Shown: positions 59,488 to 64,000 of the stretch, piece after piece
How the letters are laid out: the number at the start of each line of letters is the position of its first letter
Numbering within the stretch: position 1 is the stretch's first letter
Assembly: GCF_019903425.1 (NCBI RefSeq)
Contig: NZ_JACHUZ010000011.1
Coordinates: forward strand, 62,001-126,000
DNA from: Vreelandella halophila
GTDB taxonomy: Bacteria > Pseudomonadota > Gammaproteobacteria > Pseudomonadales > Oleiphilaceae
Direction of reading: 5' to 3'
Length of the DNA: 64,000 bases
Notes under the pieces: model-generated
Told to the model about the DNA's origin: nothing
The model's input: the letters and a program-made list of their open reading frames with translations, nothing else
Databases searched by the model: none
Translations under genes and position numbers: made by a program

Positions 59488-61302
59488 ATGAGACACACCC
59501 GGTCTGCAGTGACCCTCATGGCAGCCCTGTTCCTCATGCTTGCCGGCATGATACCGGTTCAGGCCACCATTGATCAGTCGGATTTCCTGTCGCCGGAGGA
59601 GGCGTTCCAGTACGAGCTGGTTCCGGACGGTGACCAGTATCGTCTGGAATGGGAGATCGCGGACGATTACTACCTTTACCGCAAGCGCATGACGGTAACC
59701 GGCCAGGACGCGGATCCCGCGGATGTGAGCTACCCGGAAGGCGAGATCATCACGGACGAATATTTCGGGGAGTCCGAAGTCTATTACGGTCAGGCCGAGG
59801 TGATGATCGACCCGGGGGAGGTCCAGACCCTGGAGCTCAGCTGGCAGGGTTGCGCTGACGAGGGGCTGTGCTATCCGCCCCAGAATGCAACTGTGACGCT
59901 GGACGGTGAACCGGCCAGTGCGAATGGCAGTGATGGCGGGGATCCAGATGCCGCGCAGAGCGTAGACCCGTCACCCCAGGCGGAGGATGAATACCTGGCC
60001 GGTAGCCTCGCGGACAGCAGCCTGGCCTGGAACCTGGCCCTGTTCTTCGGGCTAGGCCTGCTCCTGGTCTTCACGCCCTGTGTACTGCCCATGGTGCCCA
60101 TCCTGTCCGCGGTCATCGTGGGCAGCCAGGCCGGGCGCGGGCGTGCCTTCCAACTGTCGCTGGCCTTTGTGGTCACCATGGCCGCCACCTATGCCGTCCT
60201 TGGCGCAGTGGCGGGGCTGATCGGCGCCAATCTGCAGGCCGCGTTCCAGGTGCCGCTGTTCATCGGTGGCCTCGCGGTGATCTTTGTGCTGCTGGCGCTG
60301 TCGATGTTCGGTGTTTACGAGCTGCAGCTGCCGGCCTTTATCCGGGAGCGCCTTGAGGCGATGAACAGCCGCCAGACCGGGGGCCATCTGGGCGGCGCCG
60401 CCCTGATGGGCTTCTTCTCGGCCCTGCTGGCCAGCCCCTGCATGACCGCGCCGCTGGCCGGGGCCCTCCTGTACATCGCCGAGTCCGGAGACGCGTTCAA
60501 CGGCGGTTTGGGCCTGTTCGCCCTGGGACTGGGCATGGGCGCGCCGCTGGTGGCCTTCGGAACCCTGGGAGCCAGTTTCCTCCCGAACCCCGGCACCTGG
60601 ATGAACGGCGTCAAGGCGGTGTTCGGTGTCATTCTTCTGGGTACCGCCGTGTGGTTCCTGGAGCGTATCCTTCCCGCTCACGTCATCATGGCCCTCTGGG
60701 GCGTTCTGGCGGCCATTGCCTCGGCCTTGGTGCTGAATGCAGTGCGTCATGCCGCCCTGGCCGAGCCGGCGCGGGCGCTGGCAGCGGCACTGGCCCTGGT
60801 GGTGGGGCTCTGGGGCGGTCTGATGCTGGTGGGTGCAGCTGGCGGCGGCGGTGCTCCGTACTCTCCCCTGAAGCCCTTTGTGGGCGGGGGAGAGCCTGCA
60901 GGCACCGCCGGGGTTGCGGAGGAAGGGATGGCCGGTTTCGAGGTCATCAAGTCACCCCGGGATCTGGATCAGGCGCTGGCCAGTGCCGGGGAGCAAAGCC
61001 GATGGACGCTGCTGGAGTTCTACGCGGACTGGTGCATCAGCTGCGAGGTGATTGAGGAAGAGGTCTTCGGTGATCCTGAGGTCCAGAAGGCGCTGGCGGA
61101 CGTGCAGCTGCTGCAGGCGGATGTCACCGCCAATGACAGCACCGACCAGGCACTGATGGATGAGCTGAAGGTGGTGGGCCCGCCCACCATCATGCTGATC
61201 GGCCCGGATGGGCAGGAGCGCCGTGGCTATCGTGTCACCGGTGAGATCAGCAGCGAGGCCTTTCTGGAAAGGCTTTCCGCTACTGGCGCGTCGTCACTCT
61301 GA
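59488..61302 (+). CDS. dsbD: Thiol:disulfide interchange protein DsbD
   Basis: Carries electrons from cytosolic thioredoxin to periplasmic thiol proteins. A signal peptide (LMAALFLMLAGMIPVQA) precedes the alpha domain with Cys pair CADEGLCYPP; eight membrane helices follow with FTPCVLPMVPILSAVIVG and LASPCMTAPLAGALL; the C-terminal thioredoxin domain has EFYADWCISCEVIEEEV. All six redox cysteines are present. ATG 59488 has GGGAGA upstream; 604 residues. First gene of dsbD-dsbE-dsbG. Confidence 0.95.
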   Translation: MRHTRSAVTLMAALFLMLAGMIPVQATIDQSDFLSPEEAFQYELVPDGDQYRLEWEIADDYYLYRKRMTVTGQDADPADVSYPEGEIITDEYFGESEVYYGQAEVMIDPGEVQTLELSWQGCADEGLCYPPQNATVTLDGEPASANGSDGGDPDAAQSVDPSPQAEDEYLAGSLADSSLAWNLALFFGLGLLLVFTPCVLPMVPILSAVIVGSQAGRGRAFQLSLAFVVTMAATYAVLGAVAGLIGANLQAAFQVPLFIGGLAVIFVLLALSMFGVYELQLPAFIRERLEAMNSRQTGGHLGGAALMGFFSALLASPCMTAPLAGALLYIAESGDAFNGGLGLFALGLGMGAPLVAFGTLGASFLPNPGTWMNGVKAVFGVILLGTAVWFLERILPAHVIMALWGVLAAIASALVLNAVRHAALAEPARALAAALALVVGLWGGLMLVGAAGGGGAPYSPLKPFVGGGEPAGTAGVAEEGMAGFEVIKSPRDLDQALASAGEQSRWTLLEFYADWCISCEVIEEEVFGDPEVQKALADVQLLQADVTANDSTDQALMDELKVVGPPTIMLIGPDGQERRGYRVTGEISSEAFLERLSATGASSL

Positions 61303-61313
61303 AGGAGGTATGA

Positions 61314-62144
61314 ATGTCATCAATCGCCGTGGGGCCGCTGAGTCTTCCGGTTGCCCAGGTCCTGATGATCGTGGCCTTTGCCGTGGCGCTGTTTGCCGGG
61401 GCCGTGGCAGGGCGCCGTGAGCAGGTGAGCGTGGGTGGGCCGCTGACGGATATTCTGTTCTGGTCGCTGGTCTGTGCGCGGATTGGGTTTGTAGTGCTCT
61501 ACTTCGATCACTACCGGGATGACCTGCTGGGCATGATCGATATCCGCGACGGCGGCTTCCATCTGATTTCCGGCCTGATTGGCTGTGTAGCGGCAACCGC
61601 CTGGCAGCTCTGGCGTCATCCGGCGCTGCGCCAGGCGCTTGGGATTGCGGTGACCGTCGGTGTGCTGGTCTGGGTGCTTCCGTTTGGCCTGATCAAGCTG
61701 ATGCAGGTCCAAGGGCAGGGTATTCCGGATGTGGCAGTGGAATCACGCGAAGGCAGTGATCAGCCACTGGAGGCGCTGGCGGACGGCCGCCCCATGGTGG
61801 TCAACCTCTGGGCCTCCTGGTGTCCTCCCTGTGTGCGTGAGATGCCGGTGCTGGAAGAGGCCCAGGAAACCCACGGGGATATCGCCTTTGTGTTCGTCAA
61901 TCAGGGCGAAGGCACGCCGACCATCAACAGCTTCCTGGATGAGCATGACCTGACCCTGCGCAACGTGGTTCTGGACCGCAAACGCGAGGTCGCTTCCAAT
62001 ACCGGCAGCCAGGGGCTGCCCACGACGCTTTTCTACGACGCATCAGGGCAGCTGGCAACCGTCCATCACGGTGAGCTCTCCAGCGCGACCCTCACGGATA
62101 ACCTTTCCGAATTCGAAACCAACAAAGGAGATAACAACCGATGA
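61314..62144 (+). CDS. dsbE: Membrane-anchored TlpA/DsbE-type thioredoxin fusion
   Basis: 276 residues. The first half has about four membrane helices (VAQVLMIVAFAVALFAGAVA; LFWSLVCARIGFVVLYFDHY; GLIGCVAATAWQLW; LGIAVTVGVLVWVLPFGLI) with the CARIGFVVLYF pattern seen in Lgt-like membrane domains. The periplasmic second half is a TlpA thioredoxin with NLWASWCPPCVREMPVLEEA and cis-Pro in GSQGLPTTLFYDA. AAGGAGG precedes the ATG 12 bases after dsbD. It overlaps dsbG by ATGA. Likely receives electrons from DsbD. Confidence 0.87.
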   Translation: MSSIAVGPLSLPVAQVLMIVAFAVALFAGAVAGRREQVSVGGPLTDILFWSLVCARIGFVVLYFDHYRDDLLGMIDIRDGGFHLISGLIGCVAATAWQLWRHPALRQALGIAVTVGVLVWVLPFGLIKLMQVQGQGIPDVAVESREGSDQPLEALADGRPMVVNLWASWCPPCVREMPVLEEAQETHGDIAFVFVNQGEGTPTINSFLDEHDLTLRNVVLDRKREVASNTGSQGLPTTLFYDASGQLATVHHGELSSATLTDNLSEFETNKGDNNR

Positions 62145-62716
62145 CCCCCAACCATACAGGAGCCCTCCAGCTTGCCGCCGGCCTCCTGCTGATCCTGGCC
62201 CTGGCTCTGCCGGCCCACGCCCAGCAGCAGACCATGGATGGCGAAGCCATCTGGCAGACCCTGGAGGACAGCAATTGGGTGAAGGATGGAGCCGATGATG
62301 CGGAAAGGATCATCTACACCTTTACCGATCCCAACTGCCCCTACTGCGACCAGTTCCGGGAACAGGCCGCGCCCTGGATCGAAGCGGGCCGGGTCCAGCT
62401 GCGCCACATCATGGTCGGGATCATCAAGAAAAGCAGCACGCCCAAGGCGGCCACGATTCTCGGTAGCGAGAACCCTGAAGCGAAACTGGCGGTAAACCGT
62501 AAGGCCTATGAAAGCGGGGGGATCGAGCCCGAGGAGGCGATCGTGAAGGAAACCGAAGGTCAGGTCAGAGAGAATAACTTCCTGATGCGCGATCTGGGGG
62601 CCAGGGCCACGCCCACCACCATCTACTGGGATGGGAATGACGAGCTTGCGGCGAAGCAGGGTGCACCCCGGCCCCGGGAGATGCCCGATATCATGGGCAG
62701 CCCGAAGCCGGAGTGA
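62141..62716 (+). CDS. dsbG: DsbG/DsbC-like thiol:disulfide isomerase, short form
   Basis: A 191-residue periplasmic protein with signal peptide (LLLILALALPAHAQQQ), active site YTFTDPNCPYCDQFREQAAP and cis-Pro in LGARATPTTIYWDG. The catalytic domain is complete, but the N-terminal dimerisation domain of DsbC/DsbG (about 60 residues) is missing, as in the third gene of the P. aeruginosa dsbDEG operon. A monomer might act as reductase rather than isomerase. Ends six bases before the convergent reductase gene. Confidence 0.87.
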   Translation: MTPNHTGALQLAAGLLLILALALPAHAQQQTMDGEAIWQTLEDSNWVKDGADDAERIIYTFTDPNCPYCDQFREQAAPWIEAGRVQLRHIMVGIIKKSSTPKAATILGSENPEAKLAVNRKAYESGGIEPEEAIVKETEGQVRENNFLMRDLGARATPTTIYWDGNDELAAKQGAPRPREMPDIMGSPKPE

Positions 62717-62722
62717 CACGCG

Positions 62723-63709
62723 TCAGTGCTTTGGCACAACCAGGATCTTGCCGTCGCGCTCACCCGAGGCGGCGGCCGCCACGGCCTGTTTGATGTCGCT
62801 GACATCGTATTCGCCCGCGATCGGTGCCTTCAGGGCGCCGCTGGCGATCTGGCGGGTTATTTCGCTGTAGATCGCCATCTGCTGGTCCCTGGTAGCCTGG
62901 CTGAACCAGCGTGACAGCCAGAAACCGCGCAGCGAGATGTCGCGGAAGACCACGTTCGCCGGGGACATCTGGCAGGGCTGGCCGCTCATCATGCCGTAGT
63001 TGACCACCGGGGAACCGGCCGCCAGGCAGTTGGCGAGGTGATCGGTGGCATCACCGCCCACAGCGTCGATGCCCAGACGGATCTCGGCGCCGCCCGTGGC
63101 TTCCTTCACGCGTTTGTGGAGGTCCGGGCCGTCCACCAGGGTGACATCGCCGCCCTGGGCCTCAACACCGGCAACTGCGGATTCTCGCCGCACAACATTG
63201 ACGGTGTGCAGCCCACGCTGGGCCGCCAGCCGGATCAGGTAACCGCCCACGCCCGAGTTGGCGGCGTTCTGGATGACCCAGTCGCCTTCCTTCAGATCCA
63301 CGAACTCCTGCAGCATGAGCAGGGCGGTGGGCGGGTTGATGGTCATCATGCTGAGCTGCTTCGGGTCTGCGTCATTGGGCAGCGGCACCAGGTCCTTCGC
63401 CTCTGCCAGCACGTGGCTGGACCAGGTGCCCGAGCCCACTGGCAGAAGCACCGTCTGGCCCTGGTCGAGACCGGAGACGCCATCACCGGTTTCGGCAACG
63501 CGACCAACCCCTTCATTGCCGCCCACGGCCGGCAGCGGGGGCAGGATGCCGTACTCGCCGGTCAGGGTCAGGACATCGGAGGGGTTGATAGGGGCAGCCA
63601 GTACCTCGAGCAGTACCTGGCCACTGCCGGGCTTCGGGGTGTCTTCGGAAACGGCTTCGATCACGTCCTGGGGGACGGGGCCGCGACTGTTGTATTGCGC
63701 CTTGAGCAT
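62723..63709 (-). CDS. Zinc-independent MDR-family reductase (quinone / trans-2-enoyl-CoA reductase-like)
   Basis: A 328-residue medium-chain reductase. The N-terminal domain has VLLEVLAAPINPSDVLTLTG and LPAVGGNEGVGRVAETGDGV; INPSD is the signature of the MECR/Etr1 enoyl reductases. The nucleotide loop is NAANSGVGGYLIRLAAQRGL. Zinc-ligand Cys/His sets are absent. ATG 63709 has GGGAG upstream; the frame opens 31 codons earlier. Probable cytosolic NADPH-dependent reductase of quinones or 2-enoyl thioesters; no neighbour narrows it. Confidence 0.85.
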   Translation of the reverse strand: MLKAQYNSRGPVPQDVIEAVSEDTPKPGSGQVLLEVLAAPINPSDVLTLTGEYGILPPLPAVGGNEGVGRVAETGDGVSGLDQGQTVLLPVGSGTWSSHVLAEAKDLVPLPNDADPKQLSMMTINPPTALLMLQEFVDLKEGDWVIQNAANSGVGGYLIRLAAQRGLHTVNVVRRESAVAGVEAQGGDVTLVDGPDLHKRVKEATGGAEIRLGIDAVGGDATDHLANCLAAGSPVVNYGMMSGQPCQMSPANVVFRDISLRGFWLSRWFSQATRDQQMAIYSEITRQIASGALKAPIAGEYDVSDIKQAVAAAASGERDGKILVVPKH

Positions 63710-63841
63710 GGGAAGCTCCCTGCTGGTGTGTGTCTGTTCAGCGTATTCCGTTGTACTCTCGTAGGGAACGGATGGATTTCCGGCCGGGGCGACGAGTGGC
63801 ATCTTCGACCAAGGTCGGACGCATTATGAGGCCGGAGCGCG

Positions 63842-63886
63842 TATAATGGGGCACCGGAAACCGGAGCGAAACCGGGTCTTTCGGTG
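63842..63886 (+). promoter_or_regulatory. TATAAT box and structured leader before the right-edge gene
   Basis: A perfect TATAAT (63842-63847) lacks a clear -35 box. Just downstream CACCG (63852-63856) pairs with CGGTG (63882-63886), extended by AAA/TTT past one bulge, enclosing CCGG (61-64) with CCGG (72-75). AAACCGG is also directly repeated at 63858 and 63869. The 267-base gap 63710-63976 holds nothing else that I recognise. Confidence 0.35.
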
Positions 63887-63976
63887 ATCCGCAAAGGCAG
63901 ATTCGCCGGACGTCTATTATGATGAGGGCTGAGTAAGTTCCGATCCGAGCACCGAACACTGCCAAAGGAGTCCGCC

Positions 63977-64000
63977 GTGAAAGCATTCTTCCATCCCGCG
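63977..64000 (+). CDS. Start of a probable histone-deacetylase-family gene (cut by the window edge)
   Basis: GTG 63977 follows AAGGAG by seven bases, and the eight codons read MKAFFHPA (with initiator Met). This opening is typical of bacterial histone deacetylase / acetylpolyamine amidohydrolase family proteins (MKxFFHP...). Only eight residues are visible, so the family is a guess, whereas the start itself is well supported by the ribosome site. Confidence 0.5.

Overview
The window is 64 kb of GC-rich chromosome from a free-living gammaproteobacterium. The evidence is the block tRNA-Leu / rnr / rlmB / rpsF-rpsR / DUF2232 / rplI / dnaB / alr, the wrbA-DUF2069 and dsbD-dsbE-dsbG neighbourhoods familiar from Pseudomonas-like genomes, and many acidic protein sequences. 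A lone ectoine synthase and a pyrophosphate-dependent phosphofructokinase suggest a halophilic or marine species; I cannot fix the genus. No rRNA, insertion sequence, prophage, integrase or CRISPR array is visible, so this looks like core chromosome with a few accessory genes.

Layout. 1-5.6 kb: tail of an unknown gene, pfp (minus), the overlapping mpl-ubiX-DUF815 ATPase row, then an LCAD-like acyl-CoA dehydrogenase. 5.7-7.8 kb: a large orphan lipoprotein. 7.9-16 kb: tRNA-Leu(CAG), rnr, rlmB, the ribosomal protein operon with a structured leader, dnaB, alr. 16-23 kb: two poorly known genes, an RND efflux pair and an amidase. 23-30 kb: alkB divergent from a GntR regulator, a 7TM GGDEF-EAL protein, solitary ectC, rsuA and a diguanylate cyclase. 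30-38.6 kb: an atypical CDF transporter, a YadGH-like ABC exporter, a small beta-barrel protein, a two-gene acyl-CoA dehydrogenase operon, a D-2-hydroxyacid dehydrogenase, an MnmM/YtqB-like methyltransferase and a periplasmic solute-binding protein. 38.6-47.2 kb: a complete minus-strand chemosensory operon (STAS, cheY, cheA, cheW, parA-like, soluble MCP, cheR, cheD, cheB). 47.5-56.7 kb: wrbA, an orphan GspE-type ATPase, DUF2069, a TlpA-like lipoprotein, dnaE, accA, tilS. 56.7-64 kb: a methyltransferase, a two-component system divergent from dsbD-dsbE-dsbG, a zinc-free quinone/enoyl reductase and the first codons of a probable histone-deacetylase-family gene.

Most notable points. (1) The tandem dehydrogenases at 33.6-36.1 kb look like a catalytic/non-catalytic pair: the first lacks the catalytic glutamate at both known positions, has a broken FAD motif and is cut short at its C-terminus, as in the heteromeric alpha2beta2 enzymes known from steroid degradation. 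(2) The chemosensory operon pairs a ParA-type ATPase with a membrane-free receptor whose first 23 residues are Arg/Lys rich, the arrangement expected if the ATPase positions a cytoplasmic receptor array on the nucleoid. (3) The two-component system next to dsbDEG matches the DsbRS copper/thiol system, and a direct repeat CTTAAT-N5-CTTAAT lies between the divergent units. (4) A CDF transporter has Asn in place of three of the four metal ligands. (5) A 25-bp near-perfect palindrome lies between solitary ectC and rsuA.
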